Source: Fidelibacterota bacterium
GTDB taxonomy: Bacteria > Fidelibacterota > UBA8477 > JABMPR01
Reading direction: 5' to 3'
Assembly: GCA_016784025.1 (NCBI GenBank)
Contig: JADHVL010000023.1
Coordinates: 1 to 60,346, forward strand
Length of the DNA stretch: 60,346 bases
Shown here one piece after another: positions 33,092-42,596 of this stretch. A program made the position numbers and the translations under genes. The notes under the pieces are model-generated. The model was not told the DNA's origin. It saw only the letters and a list, made by a program, of their open reading frames with translations, and did not search any database. Numbering within the stretch: position 1 is the first letter of the stretch; each line of letters starts with the position of its first letter.

Positions 33092-35770
33092 ATGGCTAGT
33101 AAATCAAAATCATTAAATAGTTTTAAGACCCGGTCAACCCTGCATCTCAATGGGCAAGAATATGAGTATTTCGATCTCTCTAAGCTAAATGCCGAACATA
33201 AGTTAAGCAAGCTCCCCATTGCCCATAAAGTACTGCTTGAAAACATGTTGCGCTTTGAAGATGACATCACTGTCACAAGTGCCGATGTTGAGGCTGTTTT
33301 GGACTGGGATGCCAATCAAGCACCCTCCCATGAAATTCAATTAAGACCCAGTCGTGTTCTCTTACAGGATTTTACCGGTGTTCCTGCTGTGGTAGACCTG
33401 GCAGTGATGCGTGATACCATGGCTGATCTGGGTGGAAATCCTGATAAAATCAACCCCCTCCAACCTGCAGATCTGGTCATCGATCACTCTGTACAGGTAG
33501 ATAAATTTGGAAGCCTCAGTGCTTTTGCTGACAACGCCACCATCGAAATGGAGCGAAATCGTGAGAGGTATGGATTTTTACGCTGGGGACAAGAAGCTTT
33601 CGAAAACTTCCGAGTGGTTCCACCAGATACCGGGATTATCCACCAGATCAACCTGGAGTATTTAGCTCAAGTAGTCTTTAAAAAAGAAACTGAAGATGGA
33701 ATCCAGATTTATCCTGACTCACTGGTTGGTACTGATTCTCACACAACCATGATTAATGGACTTGGTGTCCTGGGATGGGGTGTCGGTGGTATTGAAGCCG
33801 AAGCCGTCATGTTGGGTCAGCCTATTTCCATGCTCATCCCCCAGGTAGTGGGATTCAAACTAACCGGTAAAATGGCTGAAGGCACCACTGCAACGGATCT
33901 AGTCCTTACTGTAGTACAAATGCTCCGCAAAGCTGGTGTAGTTGGAAAATTTGTTGAATTTTATGGTGAGGGTATTGCCAATCTCAGCCTGGAAGACCAG
34001 GCCACCATCGCAAATATGGCTCCCGAATATGGTGCCACCATGGGCTATTTCCCTGTGAATGTGGCGACCATCAAATATCTGAAATTTAGTGGTCGTGATG
34101 CGGAGCAGGTTGCTCTGGTGGAAGCTTACACCAAGGCTCAGGGAATGTTTTATGAAGCAGGTGTCGACCAGGCAGTTTATTCAGCCAATCTTGAATTGGA
34201 CATGAATACGGTCGTTCCTTCCATTTCTGGCCCCAAACGCCCCCAGGATCGTATTGAATTATCAAAGTCTAAAGCCACATGGGTTAAAGACCTTGAAGTT
34301 CTCAGGGGTGCCAGCAAGGGCGCTTCAGATGTTGAAGGAAGTGAGTATCAACTGAAGGATGGTGATGTGGTTATCGCCGCCATTACCTCCTGTACCAATA
34401 CATCAAATCCAAGTGTCATGGTTGGCGCTGGTCTGGTAGCCAAAAAAGCAGTGGAGTTGGGACTTAATATTAAGCCCTGGGTTAAACCTAGCCTGGCCCC
34501 GGGATCCAAAGTAGTTACTGACTATCTGGATGAATCAGGGCTATCAACTTACCTGGATCAACTTCAATTCAATCTGGTAGGATATGGTTGTACGACCTGT
34601 ATTGGAAACAGTGGACCCCTACCTGCTCCAATCGCATCAGCCGTAGAAACTGGGGATTTGGTGGTTACCTCAGTACTTTCCGGGAACCGAAATTTTGAAG
34701 GACGGGTCAATTCACATGTCAAAGCCAATTATCTGGCTTCACCTCCACTTGTTGTAGCCTATGCGCTGGCTGGAACCATGAACATCGATTTGGCAACCGA
34801 ATCACTTGGTCAGGACAAGCATGGCAACGATGTATTCCTGAAAGACCTTTGGCCAACATCTACTGAGATTGCGGAAGCTGTAGCACTTGCTGTAAAACCT
34901 GAACAGTTTATCAGCAAATATGCTGATGTATTTAGTGGAGATGCCGCCTGGAAGGGGTTGACTATTCCTGAAGGGAACACGTTCGATTGGGAGGCAGATT
35001 CAACTTATATTCGTAAACCTTCATTTTTTGAGGGCATGACCCGTGAGCATGGCGTACTCAGCGACATCACTGATGCTCGGGCTCTGGCACTTCTCGGAGA
35101 CTCTGTAACCACAGATCACATTTCACCAGCAGGCGCCTTCAAGGCGGATACGCCCGCTGGTAAATATCTCATTGACAAGGGAACTGATGTAAAGGACTTC
35201 AACTCCTATGGAAGTCGTCGTGGCAATCATGAAGTTATGATGCGTGGAACTTTTGCCAATATTCGTCTCCGCAATCTCTTAGCTCCAGGCACTGAAGGTG
35301 GTTTTACCAAAAAATTACCTGAGGGCGGGGTGACCACTATTTATGATGGTGCCATGGCATATAAAGCCGAAGGAACCTCCCTGGTGGTCATTGCTGGAAA
35401 AGAATACGGAACCGGCTCCAGTCGTGATTGGGCTGCCAAGGGGACCAATCTTTTGGGTGTTAAAGCGGTTATAGCTGAAAGTTTCGAGCGTATTCATCGC
35501 AGCAACTTGATAGGTATGGGTGTTTTACCATTGCAGTTCAAAGATGGAGAGGGCCGGGTGAGTCTTGGATTAACCGGTGAAGAGGCCTTTTCTATTGCTG
35601 GAATCTCGGCGGGACTCAAACCAGGTAAAGAGCTGGAAGTCAAGTGTATCCGAACAAAGGGGAGCCAATTTTCATTTATGGCAACTACTCGGATTGATAC
35701 TCCCAACGAGCTGGAATACTATCGCCATGGTGGTATCCTTCAATATGTGATGCGGTCATTGCTGGATTAG
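33092..35770 (+). CDS. acnA: Aconitate hydratase (AcnA/IRP type)
   Basis: An 892-aa monomeric [4Fe-4S] enzyme that isomerises citrate and isocitrate in the TCA cycle. Cluster cysteines are visible in [11 protein letters not shown] (about 433) and [13 protein letters not shown] (about 499 and 502). The small swivelling domain has [14 protein letters not shown] and [13 protein letters not shown]. Length and motifs fit AcnA. An AGGAG site lies 6 nt before the ATG. The gene stands alone, divergent from the sulfur operon. 2-Methylcitrate isomerase activity cannot be excluded, but no prp genes are near. Confidence 0.95.
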   Translation: MASKSKSLNSFKTRSTLHLNGQEYEYFDLSKLNAEHKLSKLPIAHKVLLENMLRFEDDITVTSADVEAVLDWDANQAPSHEIQLRPSRVLLQDFTGVPAVVDLAVMRDTMADLGGNPDKINPLQPADLVIDHSVQVDKFGSLSAFADNATIEMERNRERYGFLRWGQEAFENFRVVPPDTGIIHQINLEYLAQVVFKKETEDGIQIYPDSLVGTDSHTTMINGLGVLGWGVGGIEAEAVMLGQPISMLIPQVVGFKLTGKMAEGTTATDLVLTVVQMLRKAGVVGKFVEFYGEGIANLSLEDQATIANMAPEYGATMGYFPVNVATIKYLKFSGRDAEQVALVEAYTKAQGMFYEAGVDQAVYSANLELDMNTVVPSISGPKRPQDRIELSKSKATWVKDLEVLRGASKGASDVEGSEYQLKDGDVVIAAITSCTNTSNPSVMVGAGLVAKKAVELGLNIKPWVKPSLAPGSKVVTDYLDESGLSTYLDQLQFNLVGYGCTTCIGNSGPLPAPIASAVETGDLVVTSVLSGNRNFEGRVNSHVKANYLASPPLVVAYALAGTMNIDLATESLGQDKHGNDVFLKDLWPTSTEIAEAVALAVKPEQFISKYADVFSGDAAWKGLTIPEGNTFDWEADSTYIRKPSFFEGMTREHGVLSDITDARALALLGDSVTTDHISPAGAFKADTPAGKYLIDKGTDVKDFNSYGSRRGNHEVMMRGTFANIRLRNLLAPGTEGGFTKKLPEGGVTTIYDGAMAYKAEGTSLVVIAGKEYGTGSSRDWAAKGTNLLGVKAVIAESFERIHRSNLIGMGVLPLQFKDGEGRVSLGLTGEEAFSIAGISAGLKPGKELEVKCIRTKGSQFSFMATTRIDTPNELEYYRHGGILQYVMRSLLD

Positions 35771-35780
35771 CTTCCTTCTG

Positions 35781-35948
35781 ACGTCATTGCGAGGAACGGA
35801 GTGACGCAGCAATCTCCGAATTCGAGATCGCCACAGTCGCCAGGCTCCTTCGCGAAGACTTTTCGAGTTTGTCTCACTGAGGCTCTCGAAGTGTATTGGA
35901 AAAACCATGCGAGGCGAAATCGTCATACTTCGAGAGCCTCAGCAAGAC
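35781..35948. repeat. REP-like inverted repeats downstream of acnA
   Basis: The 374-bp gap between acnA and recQ has no credible gene. 35781-35860 contains a REP-like unit (GTCATTGCGAGGAACGGAGT then CGCCACAGTCGCCAGG). 35871-35892 and 35927-35948 are 22-nt inverted arms with two mismatches (GAGGCTCTCGAAGT / ACTTCGAGAGCCTC). The remaining 36000-36144 should contain the recQ promoter; nothing clear was seen there. Confidence 0.72.
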
Positions 35949-36144
35949 GATTTCCCGCCAATCGAGCCCGGTGGGACGGCACGATTAATCTGAGAGACAT
36001 TACTTCTATCTTTCACCTGTGATTTTCCTGGATTTTGTGATACATTTCGACCTAACCCTAAAGACAGTCGGATAAAAAAAATGAACCCAAAACCAAATTA
36101 TTGTGTTGGTACTACAACATATTTTCCAGAAATCGTGAGTTAGT

Positions 36145-38322
36145 ATGATCAATGAAGTCCATAGCATTCTCAAAGATATCTTCGGATACGATGACTTCCG
36201 CCCATTGCAAAAAGAAGTGATTGAAAATGTCCTCAAGAAAAAAGATACGTTATGTATTATGCCTACTGGAAGTGGGAAATCTCTCTGTTATCAAATTCCC
36301 GCCCTACTTTTTGATGGTCTAACCATTGTCGTTTCTCCCTTGATTTCCTTGATGGAAGACCAAGTCAAACAACTTGAAGCTCTCGGTGTTGAAGCGCTGA
36401 TGTTAAACAGCTCTTTATCAACGAATGAATATCAAAATAATATTCAACTTATACGGCAAGGCAAAGTCCGCTTACTTTATTTGGCTCCTGAGACGCTACT
36501 CATGGAGAGAACGCTTGCGCTTCTTGAGCCTCAAAAAGTGGTTTCCTTTATTATTGACGAAGCGCACTGTATTAGCGAATGGGGGCATGATTTTCGTCCC
36601 GAATATCGCCAGCTAATGGATCTTAGAAAACGATTCCCCGAAGCAGTCTGTTTGGCTTTGACTGCAACTGCAACTCAAAGGGTTCAGCGGGATATTCAAA
36701 AATCTCTGCGTTTTGATAAATCAGCTAGTTTTGTTGCCAGTTTTAATCGGGAAAATCTTTTCCTGGAAATTAAGCAAAAATCCCAATCTGCTCAGCAAAC
36801 GCTTGATTTTCTGGCAAGATTCCCTGACCAATCTGGCATCATCTACTGTCTCTCCCGCAAGCAGGTTGATGAAATGGCTGAATTTCTCCAAGACGAAGGC
36901 TATTCTGTCAAACCCTATCACGCGGGCCTTTCACCTGAGGTGCGCCAACAGAATCAGTCTAGTTTTATACGTGATGATACACAAATTATGGTAGCAACCA
37001 TTGCCTTTGGTATGGGTATAAATAAGCCAAATGTCCGTTTCGTTTTACATTACGACTTACCGAGTAACATAGAAAGTTATTACCAGCAAATTGGACGAGC
37101 CGGTAGAGATGGCCTGCGAGCAGATTGTCTATTTCTCTTTGGATATGGTGATATTCGAAAGATTAAATTTTTTATTGGGCAAAAAAAAGAAAGTGAGCAA
37201 GTTATTGCTCATACCCAATTAAATGCTCTTGTTGGATTTGCTGAGACAGATGATTGTAGACGCATTCCCCTACTCACCTATTTTGGCGAGACCTACCATG
37301 ATGCAAACTGTGGCATGTGTGATAATTGTTTATCTGACAATCAAACATCTCAGGATGTAACCATTCCCGCCCAGCAATTTTTATCCTGTGTCAAACATTC
37401 TAAACAGATTTTTGGCGCAGGTCAGATTATTGATATCCTACGAGGTTCAAAATCTCAAAAAGTGAAGAAATTTGGTCACCAGGAGCTCTCCACCTACGGA
37501 ATTGGAAAAGATTATTCAAAAACAGAATGGTTTTATCTTTCGCGACAGTTTGTGCAAAAGGGACTCTTAACCCAGGATATGGAGCATGGCAGTCTCAAGT
37601 TGACTGCAAAAGCCTGGGAAGTTCTTCGAGGCCAGCAAAATATCTCTGTCCCATTGGAAGAACGGCAAAAAAAACGACCTCCACCTAAAACAGAGCAACC
37701 TTACGATGCTTCCCTATTTGAGTTGTTGAGGCAGTTGCGCAAAACCCTGGCTGATGATTCTAATGTACCACCTTATGTGGTCTTCCCTGATAAAACATTG
37801 ATTGAAATGGCGATCTATTTTCCCCAATCTGAAGATGCGATGCTGCAATTGCATGGTGTTGGCAAAGTGAAATTTGTGAGATATGGGACTTCATTTATTC
37901 AAACAATCGCTGAATACTGCCAGACCAATCAGTTGAAAGAAAAACCTAAGGATGGACCTCATAGGAAAATTAAGTCTCTGACTAAAACTATCGGAGCACC
38001 CCGGCATCAGATTGTAGGGGAAAAATTCAATTCCGGTTCTACAATATTAGAGCTATCAAAGGAATTTAAGGTTCAAAACAAAACTGTTCTGGATCATTTA
38101 TATAGATATTACGCCGAGGGTAATACTCTGCGCTCCAATTCTGATTTTCTTGAACTATCTCAGCTGTCTTCCACGACCCAAAAGGAAGTCTGCCAAGCCA
38201 TAGAACAACATGGCACGCTTACGCTTCGTCCAGTATTCGAAACCCTCAGACAGAAGATAAGTTACCAAGAACTAAAAATAATTCGTCTGCATTATCTGGC
38301 CAACGAACAGAAACAAACATAA
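36145..38322 (+). CDS. recQ: ATP-dependent DNA helicase RecQ
   Basis: A 725-aa 3'-5' helicase for replication-fork repair and recombination. Walker A MPTGSGKS (39-46) and DEAHCISEWGHDFRPEY (about 138) are followed by helicase motif VI QIGRAGRDG (about 314). The zinc-binding cysteines are DDCRRIP and CGMCDNC (about 370-395). The winged-helix region and an HRDC domain (about 530-600) follow, and the C-terminal part has a helix-turn-helix tail (TILELSKEFKVQNKTVLDHL), as in the longer RecQ forms. It starts at an ATG with only a weak ribosome-binding site. Confidence 0.94.
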   Translation: MINEVHSILKDIFGYDDFRPLQKEVIENVLKKKDTLCIMPTGSGKSLCYQIPALLFDGLTIVVSPLISLMEDQVKQLEALGVEALMLNSSLSTNEYQNNIQLIRQGKVRLLYLAPETLLMERTLALLEPQKVVSFIIDEAHCISEWGHDFRPEYRQLMDLRKRFPEAVCLALTATATQRVQRDIQKSLRFDKSASFVASFNRENLFLEIKQKSQSAQQTLDFLARFPDQSGIIYCLSRKQVDEMAEFLQDEGYSVKPYHAGLSPEVRQQNQSSFIRDDTQIMVATIAFGMGINKPNVRFVLHYDLPSNIESYYQQIGRAGRDGLRADCLFLFGYGDIRKIKFFIGQKKESEQVIAHTQLNALVGFAETDDCRRIPLLTYFGETYHDANCGMCDNCLSDNQTSQDVTIPAQQFLSCVKHSKQIFGAGQIIDILRGSKSQKVKKFGHQELSTYGIGKDYSKTEWFYLSRQFVQKGLLTQDMEHGSLKLTAKAWEVLRGQQNISVPLEERQKKRPPPKTEQPYDASLFELLRQLRKTLADDSNVPPYVVFPDKTLIEMAIYFPQSEDAMLQLHGVGKVKFVRYGTSFIQTIAEYCQTNQLKEKPKDGPHRKIKSLTKTIGAPRHQIVGEKFNSGSTILELSKEFKVQNKTVLDHLYRYYAEGNTLRSNSDFLELSQLSSTTQKEVCQAIEQHGTLTLRPVFETLRQKISYQELKIIRLHYLANEQKQT

Positions 38323-38335
38323 ATTTATCATTGTA

Positions 38336-38357
38336 ACTATAGTATCACTATAGTATC
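38336..38357. promoter_or_regulatory. Tandem 11-bp operator of hicAB
   Basis: ACTATAGTATC is repeated twice head-to-tail without error, ending 7 bp before the hicA ATG. Each unit contains the perfect palindrome ACTATAGT, so the two palindromes are one helical turn apart. TATAGT also resembles a -10 element. This is a good candidate for autorepression by the DNA-binding HicB tail. Confidence 0.72.
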
Positions 38358-38364
38358 ATATCTC

Positions 38365-38559
38365 ATGCCAAGAAAAATAAGAGAACTCATTGTTGAACTA
38401 AAAGCAGCTGGGTTTATCGATAGGGGCGGAAAGGGTAGTCATCGAAACTTTAGTCATCCCAAGGGAGTGATTGTCACCCTTTCAGGTAAAAGCGGATCAG
38501 ATGCAAAACCATACCAGGAAAAACTGGTAGCTAATCAAATAAAGGTAGTTAGCTCATGA
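38365..38559 (+). CDS. hicA: HicA-type mRNA interferase toxin
   Basis: A 64-aa double-stranded RNA-binding-fold toxin that cleaves mRNA. The family layout is clear: RELIVELKAAGF, then GKGSHRNFSHPKG with the catalytic His, then a short strand-rich C-terminus. It overlaps hicB by 4 bp (ATGA), the normal toxin-first order. No ribosome-binding site is visible; the tandem operator lies immediately upstream. It follows recQ by 42 bp. Confidence 0.9.
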   Translation: MPRKIRELIVELKAAGFIDRGGKGSHRNFSHPKGVIVTLSGKSGSDAKPYQEKLVANQIKVVSS

Positions 38560-38897
38560 AAGATCACGATAAATATTTTAAGATCGTTGAGTGGTCAGAA
38601 GAGGACCAATGCTATGTGGGCTCTGTCCCAGGGTGGATTGGAAAATGTTGTCATGGGGATGATGAACACAAAGTCTATGGGGAGTTGTGTAATATCGTTG
38701 ATGAATGGATCAATATTTATAAACAAGACGCTTTAGCCTTGCCCGCGGCTACTGCCGGGAAATCATATTCTGGTAAATTTGTCCTGCGTATAGATTCAGA
38801 ACTCCATAAAGCCCTTGCGATAAAGGCTATGAGCGCAAACGAGAGCTTAAATATCTATTGCCAGAAAATCTTGAAACAGAGTGTCACGTCTCATTAG
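38556..38897 (+). CDS. hicB: HicB-type antitoxin
   Basis: A 113-aa antitoxin. The N-terminal partial RNase-H-like domain (KIVEWSEEDQCYVGSVPGWI, then GELCNIVDEWINIY) binds and blocks HicA. The C-terminal 40 residues (SGKFVLRIDSELHKALAIKA onward) form a ribbon-helix-helix DNA-binding domain. The pair should autoregulate through the repeat at 38336-38357. The 4-bp overlap with hicA ensures coupled translation. Confidence 0.88.
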   Translation: MKDHDKYFKIVEWSEEDQCYVGSVPGWIGKCCHGDDEHKVYGELCNIVDEWINIYKQDALALPAATAGKSYSGKFVLRIDSELHKALAIKAMSANESLNIYCQKILKQSVTSH

Positions 38898-38999
38898 TAA
38901 GTCAAGGAAAGAGAAACCATCAATTCTGTTATATCGTAGCCCGTTAAAAAAGAACCGTTAAGAGTCATCCAAAAGCAATCAATAATTATCATAAACAAA

Positions 39000-39023
39000 G
39001 AAGCCACCTCCTCAGGTGGCTTC
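39000..39023. terminator. Intrinsic terminator between hicB and the esterase gene
   Basis: GAAGCCACCT (39000-39009) pairs perfectly with AGGTGGCTTC (39014-39023) around CCTC, followed by TTTTATT. It lies 103 bp after hicB and 37 bp beyond the stop of the minus-strand gene, so it may serve both convergent units. Confidence 0.85.
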
Positions 39024-39060
39024 TTTTATTCATTCAGACTAGAATGAACCCGCGTAATTT

Positions 39061-40167
39061 TTATAGCTGCATCCACTTTACTGCATCATTGAATACATCG
39101 GCTTTGATGCCATGACGTCCCTCAAATTCTGTATATGTCAAATCAAAGCCCTTTGATTCAAACATCTTCTTCAGCTCCCTGGCAGTCTCCACTTTGATGG
39201 CCGCATCATCAATCCCATGTGCTATATATAGCCTTACATCCTTCCCCGTTTCAATATCCTGTTGAGTAAGAATTGACTTATCTCCCTCTGTATCCATGAG
39301 ATAACCGCTGAACCCGATCACTCCCTTGATCTTCTCTGGATTCTTTAAGCCAATTGTATAGGCATATACGGCACCTTCAGAAAATCCCATGATATAGACA
39401 TCTGAAATTTTGTATTCGGCAGACACTTTTTTGACGGTCTTCATAATGTAGTCACTGACCATATTGTCACTGGTATTCCAAGCTTTCTTTCCAATATCAT
39501 TAATGGACCATTTACGGCGATGCCACTGTGCTCCCATATGTAGAGAAAGGGGGTACTGACCCTCAGGTGCTACATATATGATCTGGGGATCAACCAGTTT
39601 GTCATATTGACTGATAAATCCCTCAGAATTGCCACCCATCCCGTGCATTCCAATCAGTAGTGGATAGCTTTTACTGGCATCATAATCCTTGGGGAACCGC
39701 ATCCTATAAGGCAACATGGATGAAGCTGCAACATAATCTCTTTTTCCAATGGATTGGAAGCGTTTCTTAATATCAATGGTGGCCTTCTGGAATTCTGGAT
39801 CTTCCCTTACGAGATCAAAATCTGTATCCTTGGTGAATATTTCCAGACCTCTGAAACCATTTTGGAAAGCATGTGTTACAAAGATGCTGGCATTGCTGGC
39901 ATCTCCTTGGAGGGCATAGCAACAGGCCAGGTTATATGCCACAATGGCATCATCCTGATTGTGGACAAGTATTTTCTTATAATATTTTCCGGCTTCAGCG
40001 AAATCTCCAGCACGATAGGCTGTGGCTGCATCTGTAAGCAATTGACCACGATTCACTGTCTTAAATACCAGGTCTTTCCCCTGTTGAATACTATTACAAC
40101 CCAGAATCAGAGATCCCACCAGGATAACGATTAATAATTGAGCAAAATATTGTCTATTCTTTTTCAT
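39061..40167 (-). CDS. Lipoprotein with TPR-like region and alpha/beta-hydrolase (esterase) domain
   Basis: A 368-aa protein with a lipobox-like signal (LIVILVGSLILGC). Residues 40-140 look like tetratricopeptide helices (TAYRAGDFAEAGKYYKKIL). The rest is an alpha/beta hydrolase: oxyanion-region GMHGMGGNSEGF, nucleophile elbow GFSEGA, Asp in HGIDDAAIK and His in EGRHGIKAD. It resembles PHB-depolymerase or phospholipase/carboxylesterase-type enzymes. The GGAAGG site is well placed. It is predicted to be anchored in the outer or inner membrane; the substrate is unknown. Confidence 0.8.
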   Translation of the reverse strand: MKKNRQYFAQLLIVILVGSLILGCNSIQQGKDLVFKTVNRGQLLTDAATAYRAGDFAEAGKYYKKILVHNQDDAIVAYNLACCYALQGDASNASIFVTHAFQNGFRGLEIFTKDTDFDLVREDPEFQKATIDIKKRFQSIGKRDYVAASSMLPYRMRFPKDYDASKSYPLLIGMHGMGGNSEGFISQYDKLVDPQIIYVAPEGQYPLSLHMGAQWHRRKWSINDIGKKAWNTSDNMVSDYIMKTVKKVSAEYKISDVYIMGFSEGAVYAYTIGLKNPEKIKGVIGFSGYLMDTEGDKSILTQQDIETGKDVRLYIAHGIDDAAIKVETARELKKMFESKGFDLTYTEFEGRHGIKADVFNDAVKWMQL

Positions 40168-40351
40168 GAATGCTTCCTTCCCTTGAGTATCATATCGCTA
40201 TTTTAATTTAAGGGAAAGGATTCCATCAAATTTATCTACGGATGGTTCCCGGATTCGTTGAATGGTCTACCATTAGCGCTGAACAATCACTGGTCCAATA
40301 GTATGGCAAATTATACTGGGTTGTCAGGTCTGAGCCTGGCAAGTAGGGGAT

Positions 40352-41065
40352 TTAAATGGGTAACAATCGTGAGAGGATAGCAGGTACCGCAGTTTCTACG
40401 CGCAGAATTCTCTCACCGAAACTAAAAGCAGTAAAGCCACAAGCTGCTAGCATATCCACTTCAAAGGGGATAAAGCCCCCTTCTGGGCCGATGGCAAGTG
40501 TGGTTGGCTGGTTAGGTTCCAGTAAAGCGTTCCCCTCACTAGCCGGGTGGGCGACCAAAGCTTTGGTTCCCTTGCATAATTCCGGTAATTCATCCTCTAC
40601 AAAAGGTTTAAAACGCTGTCGTAAATGGACTTCCGGTAGAATTGTATCTCGAGCTTGTTCCAGACCCAGTAAGAGCTGTTCATGAAGGTTTTCCGGCTGC
40701 AGGAGGGGACTGCTCCAGAAGCTCTTTTCCACTCGGTAGCTGTTGATCAGGTAGATCTGCTTGACACCGAGGGAGGTGATACTTTGCATCACCCGCTTGA
40801 GCATTTTTGGTCGCGGAAGTGCCAATAAGAGGGTAACCTGGAGTCTTTCTGGTGGTGGTTGAGTGAGTGTAACAGTCAATTCTATAAAATCGGGCTCAAT
40901 CTGTGTGATCAATCCGTGGCCAGTTTTGCCATTGAGCAATCCAACTCTAAGTTGCGAGTCAGGTTCTGCTCGATGAACCGTGCTGATGTGTTTAAATCTA
41001 CGACCGCTCAGGCGGACTCGGTCTTCAGCGATGAAATCATTGGGATTAAGCAGAATCAGGTTCAT
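40352..41065 (-). CDS. rsmE: 16S rRNA m3U1498 methyltransferase RsmE
   Basis: A 237-aa SPOUT-class methyltransferase that modifies U1498 of 16S rRNA. The N-terminal PUA-like part has RLSGRRFKHISTVHR (about 18-32). The C-terminal trefoil knot has the diagnostic LAIGPEGGFIPFEVDM and GERILRVETAVPAIL. The length is standard. It lies between unrelated genes, and the divergent membrane protein begins 125 bp away. Confidence 0.93.
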   Translation of the reverse strand: MNLILLNPNDFIAEDRVRLSGRRFKHISTVHRAEPDSQLRVGLLNGKTGHGLITQIEPDFIELTVTLTQPPPERLQVTLLLALPRPKMLKRVMQSITSLGVKQIYLINSYRVEKSFWSSPLLQPENLHEQLLLGLEQARDTILPEVHLRQRFKPFVEDELPELCKGTKALVAHPASEGNALLEPNQPTTLAIGPEGGFIPFEVDMLAACGFTAFSFGERILRVETAVPAILSRLLPI

Positions 41066-41190
41066 GCTGGGCAGTCTAGTCAGATTGGGTTAACAGTGGA
41101 AGCAGAAAATGTTCCACTTTGGAGGGTTATGAACTCGAATGCCATCTTGCAGTTCAAATTCAGAATACTATTTTGCTCCCGAGCCTAATC

Positions 41191-42459
41191 ATGAAATCAA
41201 TACTTGAATCCCCCAAACTACTCCTTATCCTGCTGGTGGCAGTATCGCTGATTACCATCAATCCTCGAATAAATGGTTGGAACGAAGCCAGTAGAATGGC
41301 TTTGACTCAATCCCTGGTAGAGCATCACACTTTTGTTATTGATGAGAGCGTATTTGTGAGCGGTGGAGACAAGGTCTTCATCAATGGTCACTTCTACTCG
41401 GATAAACCTGCTCTTCCTTCCATGCTGGCAGCCATTATCTACGCCCCACTACACGCAATTGGACTGAGGCTGGATTATGGCTGGAACCTGAGTTACTATT
41501 TCATACTTCTATTCACAATGAAAGCGCTTTGGATAGCCAGCATATTGGCATTCCGCAAGGTACTGACCTATACACCAGTGAGAGTGAGTAAAATTCCATT
41601 GCTTCTTATCGTCTATGCGTTTTCCTCGCTAACATTCACCTGGTCTGTGAGTTTTAATAATCACTCCCTAGCAGCCTCGAGTCTGATGATAGCATTTATG
41701 TTCTATCTTCAGGCAAAAAATAGTCTGAAAAATACTCCTCTATTTTGGTCAGGTCTCTTCTTCGGTTTTGCAGCTGCTGCTGACATCCCTACTGGAGTCT
41801 TTCTCGTTGGCTTCGCTGTACTTATTTTTTTACATAATAAATCGGTGTTGGGTAATCTGATGTTTTGGGTCGCCGCTTTACTCCCCATAATAAGCCATCT
41901 TGTGATAAATTATACAATCAACGACTCAATCCTGCCTGTACAAATATTTCCTGAGTATTTCACCTATGATGGATCACCGTGGGATGAGAATTCGTTGCTA
42001 TCGGGAATTGGGGCAAACTCACCCCTTTTCACGGTTAAATATGCTTTGAATTGTCTGTTTGGGGTGAGGGGATTCCTCTGGTATAACCCCTTATTATTTA
42101 TCTTTACTGGATTGCTATATCAGAACGTGAGGGAGAAGCGGGAATTCCAGCATGAATCTTTCGTAATTATCATCGCAATTCTTGTACTCATGGGTTACTA
42201 TTTCATCTTCAGCTCAAATTTTGGCGGCGACAGCTTTAGTATCCGTTGGTTTGTTCCATGTCTGCCATTCTTTTTCTTCTATTCCTACGATGTTGAAAAA
42301 GTCATGAGGAGTGACAGAGCAAAAATTGGTATCTATAGTCTTGTTTTTCTTTCAACAATCATTGCTCTCATCGGTGCAATTAATCCCTGGAGTAACCACT
42401 TTGCTCATCCCATTCCCCTCATTGCAAACCTTAAACAGCTAGCTGGATTTTTATTCTAA
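41191..42459 (+). CDS. Polytopic membrane protein, possibly GT-C glycosyltransferase-like
   Basis: About 422 aa with roughly 10 predicted transmembrane helices. The early loop RMALTQSLVEHHTF followed by GHFYSDKPALPSMLAA resembles the first extracytoplasmic region of GT-C or PMT-type enzymes, which often read YSDKPPG. No Asp-rich catalytic motif could be confirmed. The ATG at 41191 gives a clean first helix; an upstream in-frame ATG at 41119 would add 24 polar residues. Function unproven; envelope glycosylation is a guess. Confidence 0.6.
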   Translation: MKSILESPKLLLILLVAVSLITINPRINGWNEASRMALTQSLVEHHTFVIDESVFVSGGDKVFINGHFYSDKPALPSMLAAIIYAPLHAIGLRLDYGWNLSYYFILLFTMKALWIASILAFRKVLTYTPVRVSKIPLLLIVYAFSSLTFTWSVSFNNHSLAASSLMIAFMFYLQAKNSLKNTPLFWSGLFFGFAAAADIPTGVFLVGFAVLIFLHNKSVLGNLMFWVAALLPIISHLVINYTINDSILPVQIFPEYFTYDGSPWDENSLLSGIGANSPLFTVKYALNCLFGVRGFLWYNPLLFIFTGLLYQNVREKREFQHESFVIIIAILVLMGYYFIFSSNFGGDSFSIRWFVPCLPFFFFYSYDVEKVMRSDRAKIGIYSLVFLSTIIALIGAINPWSNHFAHPIPLIANLKQLAGFLF

Positions 42460-42596
42460 CCGCTCGCCGTACTTATTCACCGTTGAGCTAATTCAGAATA
42501 TTCTGGTGGTCTTCCCGTCTAAATTGGGTTCAAGCTGATGAAACGACTTTTTTTACATAATATTTTTAATCCAATCCATGAAAGTTATCTTTGTTT

